Shown here one piece after another: positions 15,483-23,654 of a stretch of DNA of 31,201 nucleotides (within the stretch, counting starts at the first letter, position 1; each line of letters opens with the position of its first letter). Source of the stretch: Fibrobacter sp. (GTDB taxonomy: Bacteria; Fibrobacterota; Fibrobacteria; Fibrobacterales; Fibrobacteraceae); NCBI GenBank assembly GCA_017550445.1, contig JAFZOV010000018.1:1-31201 (forward strand). The letters run 5' to 3'. A program made the position numbers and the translations under genes. Under the pieces are notes generated by a model. The model was not told the origin of the DNA. It worked only from the letters and a program-made list of their open reading frames with translations, and ran no database searches.

Positions 15483-15917
15483 ATGCCTACCATCTATTTA
15501 GTGCTAGCCCAACTAGCACGTTACTCTCTAGTGGGTGGAATTGCCTTTATCGTTGATTTTGGGCTATTTGCACTCTGCCTGTACGCCCTTGAATGGCATT
15601 ATCTGCTGGCAAACCTTATGGGTTTAACAGCAGGGCTCACCTTAAATTACGCATTGAGCATAAGGTGGGTATTCTCCGATTGCAAGCGTAGACTAGAAAA
15701 TCGAAAACTTGCAGAGTTTTCTGTTTTCGCCATTGTGGGCATCATCGGCGTTGGAATCAACGAACTATTGATGTTGCTACTAGTCAACTTTTTCTGCGTA
15801 CAAGAAATGATTTCGAAGATGATCGCCGCCATAATTGTCTTGTTGTGGAATTTTTGCGGCCGCAAGCTAATCTTATTTAAGGAAAGGAAAACAGATGAGT
15901 TCGGGAAAAGAGACTAA
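15483..15917 (+). CDS. GtrA-like membrane protein
   Basis: GtrA-type proteins are small four-helix membrane proteins thought to flip polyprenyl-linked glucose or other sugars across the inner membrane. The 144-residue product has four hydrophobic segments (near residues 12-32, 40-60, 77-98 and 103-125), the early [19 protein letters not shown] pattern and the mid-protein [11 protein letters not shown], both usual in the family. It overlaps the start of the FAD oxidoreductase gene by 23 bases and is followed by a GT-C glycosyltransferase, in line with a glycan-transfer role. Confidence 0.9.
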   Translation: MPTIYLVLAQLARYSLVGGIAFIVDFGLFALCLYALEWHYLLANLMGLTAGLTLNYALSIRWVFSDCKRRLENRKLAEFSVFAIVGIIGVGINELLMLLLVNFFCVQEMISKMIAAIIVLLWNFCGRKLILFKERKTDEFGKRD

Positions 15918-17421
15918 GAAAATCGCCGTCATCGCAGGTGCAGGTCCAGCAGGATTGACCGCCGCCTTAGAATTGCTCCGTACGACAGATATAAAGCCAG
16001 TCGTTTTCGAAATGGACAACGCCATCGGAGGAATTTCGCGTACAGTCAACTACAACGGGAACCGAATGGATATTGGCGGGCATAGATTCTTTAGCAAGAA
16101 CGACTCCGTTATGAATTGGTGGCTAGATATTTTGCCTCTAGAAACCCCGAATGGGCCCAATCCGGAGAAAGACGACCTGGTAATGCTTTGCCGCAGCCGC
16201 CTTTCTCGCATTCTCTTCTTGAGAAAGCTCTTTGATTACCCCATCAGTTTGAACGGCGCCACTATTCGCAATCTGGGACTTTGGCGCATGTTCAAGATCG
16301 GCATGAGTTACCTAAAAGTACAGCTACTCCCTAAGCGCAAAGAAAAAAGCCTTGAAGACTTTATGATAAACCGCTTTGGCAGCGAACTCTATCGAACATT
16401 CTTTAGAGACTACACCGAAAAACTTTGGGGAGTTCCCTGCAACAAGATTAGTCCAGAATGGGGCGGCCAACGTATCAAGGGGCTTTCTATCACCAAGACC
16501 ATTCTTCACGCACTCAAACAAACATTCGCAAATTCCTCCGACATCCATCAGAAAGACACCGAAACAAGCCTTATCAAACAATTTCTCTATCCGAAATTCG
16601 GTCCTGGTCAGCTTTGGGAAACCGTCGCCGGGAAAGTGACGGAGTTGGGAGGAGAAATTCACATGAATGCGAAAATTGTTGGCGTGAACCGCGACAAGAA
16701 TGGCAACCGCATAGAAAGTGTCGTCGTTGAGAGCACTGATGCAGATGGTTTAATCACAAAAGCGACTTATCCATGCAATTATTTTCTCAGCACCATGCCC
16801 GTAAAAGACTTGATCTCAGCGATGTCTAACGAAGCGACTCCCGTACCCACCGAAATCAAGCGGATTTCTGAAGGGCTCGTTTATCGCGACTTTATAACAG
16901 TAGGGTTGCTGCTTGACAAGTTGGAAATCGGCACGACAGACAACTGGATTTATGTTCAGGAAAGCGATGTAAAATTAGGTCGCATTCAGATATTCAACAA
17001 CTGGAGTCCTTAACTAGTTAGCGATCCATCCAAGATCTGGATTGGGCTAGAATACTTTGTCAACGAAGGCGATGTCATGTGGACAATGCCTGACGCCGAC
17101 TTTATTCGATTCGCAATTGACGAGCTGGACAAGATTCATGTTGCAAAGCCACAGTCTGTCCGCGACTCCGTGGTATTCCACATCAAAAAGGCATACCCCG
17201 CCTACTTCGGAACTTATAGCGAATTCGGGAAAGTTCGCGACTTTCTTGATAGCATCGAGAACCTATTCCCCATGGGCCGTAACGGAATGCACAAGTACAA
17301 CAACATGGACCACAGCATGCTTACCGCCATGGAAACGGTCAAATGCATACGCGAAGGCTCAATAGACAAGACTAATCTCTGGAAAGTAAACACAGAAGAA
17401 GATTATCACGAGAAGAAATAA
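15895..17421 (+). pseudogene. FAD-dependent oxidoreductase (UDP-galactopyranose mutase-like) with an in-frame TAA
   Basis: The reading frame encodes about 508 residues of an FAD/NAD(P)-binding amine-oxidase-type protein, but codon 373 is TAA (17011-17013). The first part has the dinucleotide motif [23 protein letters not shown] and [10 protein letters not shown]. The same frame continues past the stop with LVSDPSKIWIGLEYFVNEGD and ends with HKYNNMDHSMLTAM, which is the C-terminal cofactor-binding part of the family. The intact neighbours read IFNNWSPYLV..., so a Tyr codon TAT or TAC has probably become TAA. The part after the stop has no ribosome binding site of its own. It may be a fresh loss-of-function mutation, a sequencing error, or a read-through case. 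AAGGAAAGGA precedes the start. The sugar context fits a role in cell-surface glycan modification. Confidence 0.85.
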
Positions 17422-17423
17422 CC

Positions 17424-19169
17424 ATGAAAAAATTATTCAAGTCATTAGAACTCTATTGCGTTATCGGCATTTTAGCATGCCTTGGCATTCTCCACTACGG
17501 GCAGGTTCGAGTAGAAAACATCGTTTTGCGCCGCGGATTTACAGAGAGTAACATTATATTGCCACTATCGCAAAGTATGGGAGTAGGCGAAAGATTCAGC
17601 GTCAGCTTTGTCGTGTCAAATCCGTTAAACGCTCCCTACGACATCAACATTATTCCCGACGATTGCGCAGAATCCATCGTTATCAATGGAGCCAATATTT
17701 CTTTGATGAACTACGACCGATGCAATTTCGGCAAAGGTTTTTGGCTTAAAGACTCCGTTACATCACCGCATCGCGTAGGAAACAGGACGCATTACGAGAT
17801 AAACTTGATGAACAAAGGCGGAATTGCGGGAATCAACATTTTCCCGAAAGATTACAGTGCGCTATTGTTCTTTATGAAGCTGATGACAGCGATCTTCGCA
17901 GGATTAATCGCGGCATCTATCGCGAAGCGCCTCAAGTTGAATAGATTTTTACTTCTATGTATTCTTATCGGCGTGTTCTTACGTTTTGCGATGTTCTATG
18001 CCATGCCATACACACAGTTTACGATGGATGTAGAAGGGCACCTCTCCTATATTCAATATATCGTAGACAATCATTCTATTCCTGATGCAAAAGACTGTTG
18101 GACTTGCTACCACCCGCCCGTTTACTACACAAGCGCAGTTCCGTCATTTCTGTTAAGCGGATTGATCGGCTACGCCTCTAGTTCAGGGGTACAGGCTTTT
18201 AGCCTAGCCCTTTCAATTTTCTTACTGCTATGCGGTTTAATTCTACTGAAAAAAGTTGTTTCCGGTATTCCCCTGCAAGTTGCGGCTATACTTTGGACCG
18301 TCTGGCCCACCCTGCTCCTGGTCGCCCCAAGAATCGGAAACGATCAGCTATTCTATGCATTACATGTTGTATGCCTACTAGCCGGGTTCAACTACGTCAA
18401 AACAGGGAAAGGGTTACACCTGATTATTGCCATCATAAGCTCCGCTCTTGCAGTTTGGACAAAATCCACAGGCTATGTCACCATCGGTCTTGCGATTCTG
18501 TTCACCTTTATCGGCTTTGTGAAAACGAATCAGCTGCACCGCCCCTACAAAACCGAAATTATCGGATGGGCCCTGCTGTTGCTTGTTTTTGCAGGAATCG
18601 CAATAGGATATTTGTCTCATGACGGAAATTTCGTTGCCAACGCAAACAGTTTAAACTCTAGCTTAAGAGTCGGTAACCAGGCCAGGAACTATCTGTACTT
18701 TGACTTAAAGTCTTTCTTGACGGAACCTTACACCAACGGATGGGCCGATGGATTCGGCAGGGAATATTTCCTTAATTTCGCGTTAAAGTCATCTTTATTT
18801 GGCGAATGGAAACTTGTTAACACCCCAACGGGAAATACGTTAGCTTTGCTAATGAGTTTGTCGCTTCTCGGATTGATCATTTTCGCAATTCGAGGCTGGT
18901 GGAAAACAAGACTTGATGTTTATCATTGGATTTTGTCCATTCAAGGAGTAGCTTTCTTTGCAGCCCTCGCCTACTGCCGATACAAATACCCTTACGCATG
19001 CAGCAACGATTTTCGCTACATTATGCCGGCCCTATTAAGTTTTCTGCCTTATGTCGGACTCGGCGTGTATCAGAACGGTTATTCCCTAAAATGGAAAATT
19101 CTCGGAATGATTACGGTAATGGTCTTTGTAGTATGCTCCGTGGTATTGATAAGCCACATTTTCAGCTAA
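17424..19169 (+). CDS. GT-C-type membrane glycosyltransferase (GT39-like)
   Basis: The 581-residue product is a polytopic membrane protein with a first helix at residues 10-25, a large periplasmic loop (about 30-145) and then about ten hydrophobic segments. The loop before the second helix cluster reads TMDVEGHLSYIQYIV, with an Asp-Glu pair typical of the catalytic first loop of GT-C enzymes, followed by CYHPPVYYTSAVPS, a motif common to GT39-type proteins. Such enzymes move sugars from polyprenyl phosphate onto lipids, proteins or glycans outside the inner membrane. The start follows the oxidoreductase stop by two bases, so it is in the same operon as the GtrA-like flippase. The acceptor is unknown. 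Confidence 0.85.
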   Translation: MKKLFKSLELYCVIGILACLGILHYGQVRVENIVLRRGFTESNIILPLSQSMGVGERFSVSFVVSNPLNAPYDINIIPDDCAESIVINGANISLMNYDRCNFGKGFWLKDSVTSPHRVGNRTHYEINLMNKGGIAGINIFPKDYSALLFFMKLMTAIFAGLIAASIAKRLKLNRFLLLCILIGVFLRFAMFYAMPYTQFTMDVEGHLSYIQYIVDNHSIPDAKDCWTCYHPPVYYTSAVPSFLLSGLIGYASSSGVQAFSLALSIFLLLCGLILLKKVVSGIPLQVAAILWTVWPTLLLVAPRIGNDQLFYALHVVCLLAGFNYVKTGKGLHLIIAIISSALAVWTKSTGYVTIGLAILFTFIGFVKTNQLHRPYKTEIIGWALLLLVFAGIAIGYLSHDGNFVANANSLNSSLRVGNQARNYLYFDLKSFLTEPYTNGWADGFGREYFLNFALKSSLFGEWKLVNTPTGNTLALLMSLSLLGLIIFAIRGWWKTRLDVYHWILSIQGVAFFAALAYCRYKYPYACSNDFRYIMPALLSFLPYVGLGVYQNGYSLKWKILGMITVMVFVVCSVVLISHIFS

Positions 19170-19236
19170 AAAAGCCCACCAACTGCACAACCGTACACTT
19201 AGCGGCAAGATTTTTGCTATATTGTGCCAAGAAGGA

Positions 19237-19258
19237 TTTTGACACTCAGGTGTCAAAA
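19237..19258. terminator. perfect hairpin between the glycosyltransferase and parE genes
   Basis: TTTTGACAC, TCAG and GTGTCAAAA form a perfect 9-bp stem with a 4-base loop, 68 bases after the glycosyltransferase stop. A and T runs on both sides would let it act as a weak terminator; the inner TTGACA could also be a -35 box with an operator. Function is not settled. Confidence 0.5.
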
Positions 19259-19295
19259 AATTTGTCTATCTTTTGAGCGACAAAAATGAAAGAGA

Positions 19296-19321
19296 GATCC
19301 TTCGACTTCGCTCAGGATGAC
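19296..19321. repeat. short intergenic repeat (GTCATCCTGAGCGAAG type on minus strand)
   Basis: On the minus strand this reads GTCATCCTGAGCGAAGTCGA then AGGATC, with an ATCCT/AGGAT stem. Similar sequences are dispersed in several bacterial phyla, as I recall. It is one of the GTCAT-headed elements in this window. Confidence 0.5.
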
Positions 19322-19384
19322 AAAGGACATTAAAGTTCTGGACAACTGAGTGCAGTGCAACAGAAAAAGAGAGTTTCTAGTATT

Positions 19385-21229
19385 ATGGCAGCAGCAAAGT
19401 ATACCGAAGACAGCATTAGAACACTAGAATGGAACGAACATATCCGCGAACGTCCGGGTATGTACATCGGCAAGCTCGGCGACGGACAGAGCCCCGACGA
19501 CGGCATTTACGTGCTGGTCAAGGAAATTATCGACAACTCCATCGACGAATTCGTGATGGGTGCCGGCAAGCAGATTATTATCGACATCGAAGACCACAGC
19601 GCCCGCGTGCGCGACTACGGCCGCGGCATTCCGCTCGGCAAGGTCATCGACTGCGTATCGAAGATTAACACCGGCGGTAAGTACGACTCCGAAGCCTTCC
19701 AGAAGTCCGTGGGCTTGAACGGTGTGGGTACCAAGGCGGTGAACGCCCTTTCGACCAAGTTTATCGTGAAAAGTTTCCGCGACGGTCGCGTGAAGGAAGC
19801 CGAATTCAGCATGGGTAAGCTCGTGCGCGAAGAACGCGAAAAGAATACGACCGAAAAGAACGGTACCGAAATCTATTTCGAACCGGACGCCAGCATTTTC
19901 AAGAATTTTCGCTTTTTGCCGGGCTACATGGAAGAAAAGGTATGGAACTACGCCTACCTGAACAACGGCCTTACGCTCGTAATGAATGGCAAGACCTACA
20001 ACAGCCCGAACGGCCTTCTGGACCTGTTGCAGAACCATGTGGACGAATCCATTCGCTACCCGGTGGTTCATTTTAAGGCCAACGATATCGAAGTCGCCTT
20101 TACGCACGGGAACCAGTACGGCGAACACTACTACAGCTTTGTAAACGGCCAACACACCACGCAGGGCGGTACCCACCAGCAGGCATTCCGCGAAGGTATT
20201 GTGAAGGGCGCCCGTGACCACTTCAAGAAGGACTTGGACGGTGGCGACGTGCGCAACTGCATTATCGGAGCCATTTCGGTGCGCATCCAGGAACCGGTCT
20301 TTGAATCGCAGACCAAGACTAAGCTCGGTTCGACCACGGTCGCCCCGGGCGGCGCCCAGCTGCGTACCTGGATTGTGGATTACGTTGCCCGCGAACTCGA
20401 CAACTACCTGCACAAGAATCCGGAAACCGAAAAGGCCTTGCTGAATCGCATTACGCAGAACGAACGCGAACGCAAGGAAATCGCAGGCATCAAGAAGCTC
20501 GCGAACGAACGCGCCAAGAAGGCGAACCTGCACAACCGCAAGCTGCGCGACTGCAAGATTCACCTGACCGACCCGAAGAACGCGCTCAACCGCGAATCGA
20601 TGATTTTCATTACCGAAGGTGACTCTGCATCGGGTTCCATCACCAAGGCTCGCAACGTGCAGACTCAGGCAGTGTTTAGCCTCCGCGGTAAGCCGATGAA
20701 CAGTTTCGGCCTGACGAAGAAGGTCGTGTATGAAAACGAGGAATTCAACCTGTTGCAGCACGCGCTCGATATCGAAAACGGTCTCGAAAACCTCCGCTAC
20801 GACAAGGTGATTATCGCGACCGATGCTGATGTGGACGGCATGCACATTCGCCTTTTGCTGATGACCTTCTTCTTGCAGTTCTTCCCCGAACTCGTAGAAC
20901 AGAAGCACCTGTTCATTCTGCAGACGCCGCTTTTCCGCGTGCGTAACAAGCAAGTGACCAAGTACTGCTACGACGAAGCGGAACGCGACAGGGCAGCCAA
21001 GGAAATCGGCAAGACCGGCCTCGAAATCACACGATTCAAAGGTCTCGGTGAAATTTCCCCGGAAGAATTCGGCCAGTTCATTGGCGAAGAAATGCGCCTT
21101 GAAACGGTGGTGCTTCCGCCCGATGCCTCCTTCGGCAAGATGCTCGCCTACTACATGGGCAACAACACGCCGCAGCGTCAGGAACACATCGTACAGAACC
21201 TCCGCGCTGAAGCCGTCGAGGAACTGTAA
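19385..21229 (+). CDS. parE: DNA topoisomerase IV subunit B
   Basis: ParE is the ATPase subunit of topoisomerase IV, which unlinks daughter chromosomes. The 614 residues show the GHKL ATPase fold ([11 protein letters not shown] with the catalytic and Mg-binding residues, [21 protein letters not shown]), then the transducer and the TOPRIM domain with EGDSASG at residue 411 and DADVDG at 480. GRFKGLGE-type sequence ([15 protein letters not shown]) follows. The length and [16 protein letters not shown] match the ParE of Bacteroidota-like bacteria rather than GyrB. The start at 19385 is preferred to a GTG at 19355, which lacks support. The A subunit is not in the window. It ends in a bidirectional terminator shared with the CNNM gene. 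Confidence 0.93.
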   Translation: MAAAKYTEDSIRTLEWNEHIRERPGMYIGKLGDGQSPDDGIYVLVKEIIDNSIDEFVMGAGKQIIIDIEDHSARVRDYGRGIPLGKVIDCVSKINTGGKYDSEAFQKSVGLNGVGTKAVNALSTKFIVKSFRDGRVKEAEFSMGKLVREEREKNTTEKNGTEIYFEPDASIFKNFRFLPGYMEEKVWNYAYLNNGLTLVMNGKTYNSPNGLLDLLQNHVDESIRYPVVHFKANDIEVAFTHGNQYGEHYYSFVNGQHTTQGGTHQQAFREGIVKGARDHFKKDLDGGDVRNCIIGAISVRIQEPVFESQTKTKLGSTTVAPGGAQLRTWIVDYVARELDNYLHKNPETEKALLNRITQNERERKEIAGIKKLANERAKKANLHNRKLRDCKIHLTDPKNALNRESMIFITEGDSASGSITKARNVQTQAVFSLRGKPMNSFGLTKKVVYENEEFNLLQHALDIENGLENLRYDKVIIATDADVDGMHIRLLLMTFFLQFFPELVEQKHLFILQTPLFRVRNKQVTKYCYDEAERDRAAKEIGKTGLEITRFKGLGEISPEEFGQFIGEEMRLETVVLPPDASFGKMLAYYMGNNTPQRQEHIVQNLRAEAVEEL

Positions 21230-21237
21230 CACCCAAT

Positions 21238-21366
21238 GTCATCGCGAGGAGCGATAGCCCCGAAGCGATCCATAAAAAAAGCAGCATAAAATGCTGCTTT
21301 TTCTAATGGATTGCCGCCACCACGCTTTGCTCGTGGCAGGCTCTGCCTACGGCTCCTCGCAATGAC
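21238..21366. repeat. composite inverted repeat (GTCATTGCGAGG type) flanking a terminator
   Basis: Left arm: GTCATCGCGAGGAGCG, later GAAGCGATCCAT. Right arm, inverted: GTCATTGCGAGGAGCC (minus strand, ending near 21366) and CAATCCAT near 21306. The arms enclose a terminator hairpin and a second small hairpin (CCACG / CGTGG). Copies of the same sequence appear inside coding regions at 29584 and 30713. Confidence 0.65.
21274..21303. terminator. bidirectional terminator between parE and the CNNM gene
   Basis: AAAAAGCAGCAT, AAA and ATGCTGCTTTTT form a long perfect stem with A and T runs on both flanks, so it works from either side. It lies between two converging genes. Confidence 0.9.
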
Positions 21367-21378
21367 GTCGCTTATTTA

Positions 21379-22728
21379 TTACACCACCTTAAACGCTTGC
21401 GTTCTAGGCACGGCCTTGATGTTCTTGGTCTTGCCCTTGCCGGGCTGGATCATGAGCACCTTTTCCATACGGGTGCCGTCCATCTTGAGCACGCGGAAGG
21501 TGTAGCCCTTGATGGTGACTTCGGCGCCAGGTGACGGAATAATGCCGAGCGTAGCCTGAATCAAGCCCGAAAGCGTTTCCACGTGGGAATTTTCAGGTGC
21601 TTCCAATTCCACGCCGAGCTTGTATTCCAAATCGGAAAGCGTCATAATCGGGTCGAGAATGAAACGGCCATCCTTGAGGCGCTGCACGTCTTCATCTTCG
21701 TCCACGTCGTCTTCATCCTTGATTTCACCCACGATTTCTTCGAGAATGTCTTCAAGGGTGACAAGGCCAGCGGTTCCGCCGTATTCGTCCACCACGATAG
21801 CAAGCTGGTTACCCGTCTTGCGGAGTTCAGTGAGCATGTCGTCAATCTTCTTGTGGTAAGGCACAAATACCGGCGGCATCACAAGCTTCATGATGTCAAA
21901 AGGTTCGTCACGGTGTTCCGTGTACCATTCCAAAAAGTCTCGGTTCGAAAGAATACCCACGATATTGTCCACCGTTTCCTTATAAACCGGCAAACGGGAA
22001 TGACGTTCGGTATTCAAGACCTTCACCAGTTCATCGAGCGGTGTGCCGACTTCGACTGCGCACATATCTACACGCGGCGTCATGATTTCGCGCACCGGCG
22101 TTTCCACGAAATCGAAGATGTTCAGAATCATCTGGCGTTCTTCCGGTTCCAAACCTTCGGCATCGGGGTCCGCCTCATCGCTCAAGTCCGCCTGCGCCTG
22201 CACGGCATCACGGCGTTCTTCGGGCAAGAAGCTTAGCTTGGAATCGTAACCCAGACCCTTCAAGATTTTCACGAAGAGCAAGTGGCAGATTTTAGCCGGC
22301 AGCGCAAACGGCAAGCGAATGAATTTGAACAAAGGAATCAACACCACCGCAAAAGTATCGGGCTTTAAGTTGCCAAGCAAGTTGGCCAGAAACACTGTAA
22401 TGGTGTAAATACCAATGCAGGCGACCACCAAATAGGCGGCAAACGCCAAGAACCAGTAGTCCTGCACCCAGTTCCACGGAATCATCTGGAACAGGTAAAA
22501 GCCCAAGACACCCGCACCCACGTTGCAGAAAATGCGGCCGATCGAAATTGTCTCGTTAAAGCCGGGCAATTCCACCAGCGAGGCAACCACCTCTTCGCGG
22601 CCCTCGCGGTCGCGGGCATCGCGCTTGGCGTAAATGCCGCTAAACGCAGCCTTGATCAGCGAGAACGAGAACGAAACGAATACGAAAACGACAAGGAACG
22701 CAATGGCCCAACTTTCAGGAGACTCCAT
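21379..22728 (-). CDS. CNNM/CorC-type membrane protein
   Basis: The 449-residue product has a CNNM-like N-terminal membrane region (four hydrophobic segments, residues about 8-25, 62-82, 90-120), a tandem CBS domain pair (about 215-340; [20 protein letters not shown], then the [20 protein letters not shown] sequence typical of CorC) and a C-terminal CorC/HlyC transporter-associated domain ending near GYTFRVLKM. Members are thought to export or sense Mg2+ or affect haemolysin phenotypes, with the actual role often unclear. The start overlaps the ybeY stop (TAATG), so the two are coupled; pairing of ybeY with a CorC-type gene is common in bacteria. It lies at the inner membrane. Confidence 0.9.
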   Translation of the reverse strand: MESPESWAIAFLVVFVFVSFSFSLIKAAFSGIYAKRDARDREGREEVVASLVELPGFNETISIGRIFCNVGAGVLGFYLFQMIPWNWVQDYWFLAFAAYLVVACIGIYTITVFLANLLGNLKPDTFAVVLIPLFKFIRLPFALPAKICHLLFVKILKGLGYDSKLSFLPEERRDAVQAQADLSDEADPDAEGLEPEERQMILNIFDFVETPVREIMTPRVDMCAVEVGTPLDELVKVLNTERHSRLPVYKETVDNIVGILSNRDFLEWYTEHRDEPFDIMKLVMPPVFVPYHKKIDDMLTELRKTGNQLAIVVDEYGGTAGLVTLEDILEEIVGEIKDEDDVDEDEDVQRLKDGRFILDPIMTLSDLEYKLGVELEAPENSHVETLSGLIQATLGIIPSPGAEVTIKGYTFRVLKMDGTRMEKVLMIQPGKGKTKNIKAVPRTQAFKVV

Positions 22729-23210
22729 TAGGCACCTTCCTTATAGGGGTCAAGTCCCAGGAATTCGCATTCACGCTTGCGCATCACCTTGCGGTCGGCG
22801 GCCTTGATATGGTCATAGCCGGAAAGGTGCAAAAGCCCGTGTACAATCACGCGCTTCATTTCGGCGTAGAACGTGTTGCCGTATTCAGGAGCCTGGCGGC
22901 GCACCTGTTCGCGGGCAATATAGATTTCGCCGAGCATCGCCTCGTCTTCGGGAATTTCGACGCCCAGTTCGTTCTTCCATTCAAACGAAAGAACGTCCGT
23001 CACCTTGTCGAGCCCGCGGTAGTCGCGGTTCATGGTACGCACGAACTCATCGGTGCAGAGCACGATGTTCACATCTTTTTCCTTGCCTTCTTCGGCAAGA
23101 AGCTTGCGAGCCATTTTTTCGAACTTATCCTTATACGGAAAAGCCTCGATGTCCCCCTCGCAAAGGAACTCGATATTATACTTTTTCTTTCGACTAGCAG
23201 GGTCAGGCAT
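22728..23210 (-). CDS. ybeY: endoribonuclease YbeY
   Basis: YbeY is a metal-dependent RNase needed for 16S rRNA 3' end maturation and ribosome quality control. The 160-residue product has the zinc motif HGLLHLSGYDH (His124, His128, His134) and the family segments LDKVTDVLSFEW and MLGEIYIAREQV. The gene sits between a small conserved protein and a CNNM/CorC-type gene, with TAATG overlaps on both sides, giving a compact three-gene operon read from 23494 to 21379. The start overlaps the upstream stop and no separate ribosome site is visible, as expected for coupling. Confidence 0.95.
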   Translation of the reverse strand: MPDPASRKKKYNIEFLCEGDIEAFPYKDKFEKMARKLLAEEGKEKDVNIVLCTDEFVRTMNRDYRGLDKVTDVLSFEWKNELGVEIPEDEAMLGEIYIAREQVRRQAPEYGNTFYAEMKRVIVHGLLHLSGYDHIKAADRKVMRKRECEFLGLDPYKEGA

Positions 23211-23494
23211 TAAATATTATACCACTTTTTGAGGACTTCTATGATAGCTTCGGCCTGAGCCTTGCCCGTAATCTTGAACTTGCCCTGGGGCTTGAAATTG
23301 CCCTGCATCTTGCGGTAGCGGCGCAGCGACACCTTGGGTTCAGTAAATTCACCGGTCTTCGGGTCCTTTTCCTGATAAAAGAACATGACGGTGGGCCATG
23401 CTCCCTTCGAAAGGATTTCCTTGCCGACTTCCTTGATCACTTCTTCGCCGGTATCTTCGTCGCTGTAGGCAACGGTCAGTTCTTCAACTTCCAT
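23210..23494 (-). CDS. small conserved protein of unknown function
   Basis: The 94-residue product has acidic N-terminal strands (MEVEELTVAYSDEDTGEEVI), then ILSKGAWPTVMFFYQEKDPK, then a basic stretch (VSLRRYRKMQGNFKPQGKFK) and a helix (AQAEAIIEVLKKWYNI). I recognise no family. It has a clear AGGA ribosome site just upstream of the ATG and is the first gene of the operon with ybeY, overlapping its start by TAATG. The basic central part could contact RNA; this is inferred and the operon position is the only support. Confidence 0.8.
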   Translation of the reverse strand: MEVEELTVAYSDEDTGEEVIKEVGKEILSKGAWPTVMFFYQEKDPKTGEFTEPKVSLRRYRKMQGNFKPQGKFKITGKAQAEAIIEVLKKWYNI

Positions 23495-23539
23495 ATTCAG
23501 TCCTATAGTTTTAGTTTACCATACGAACAAAAATGCTTC

Positions 23540-23557
23540 TTTCAAAAAACTTTGAAA
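23540..23557. promoter_or_regulatory. TTTCAAA-N4-TTTGAAA inverted repeat
   Basis: A perfect 7-bp inverted repeat lies in the 160-base gap between the divergent ybeY operon and the FecR gene. It resembles a regulator operator. A second, looser inverted repeat (CCCGA at 23577 and TCGGG at 23596) follows. Confidence 0.4.
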
Positions 23558-23654
23558 AAAGTCACAGTTTTGTTACCCCGAGTATACAATTCTTATCGGG
23601 ACTGTAAAAAAATACATATATTTACGAATGAATGTAACTATAAAGCGAGGCTTT

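Noticed and set aside
17057..17365. 102-codon ORF in another frame beside the oxidoreductase stop
   Set aside because: The conserved sequence continues in the original frame, so this is not a separate gene and no frameshift is needed.
19424..21232. 602-codon ORF on the minus strand opposite parE
   Set aside because: It lies wholly inside parE, which is certain. Its His/Val/Phe-rich sequence is what the complement of that codon use gives.
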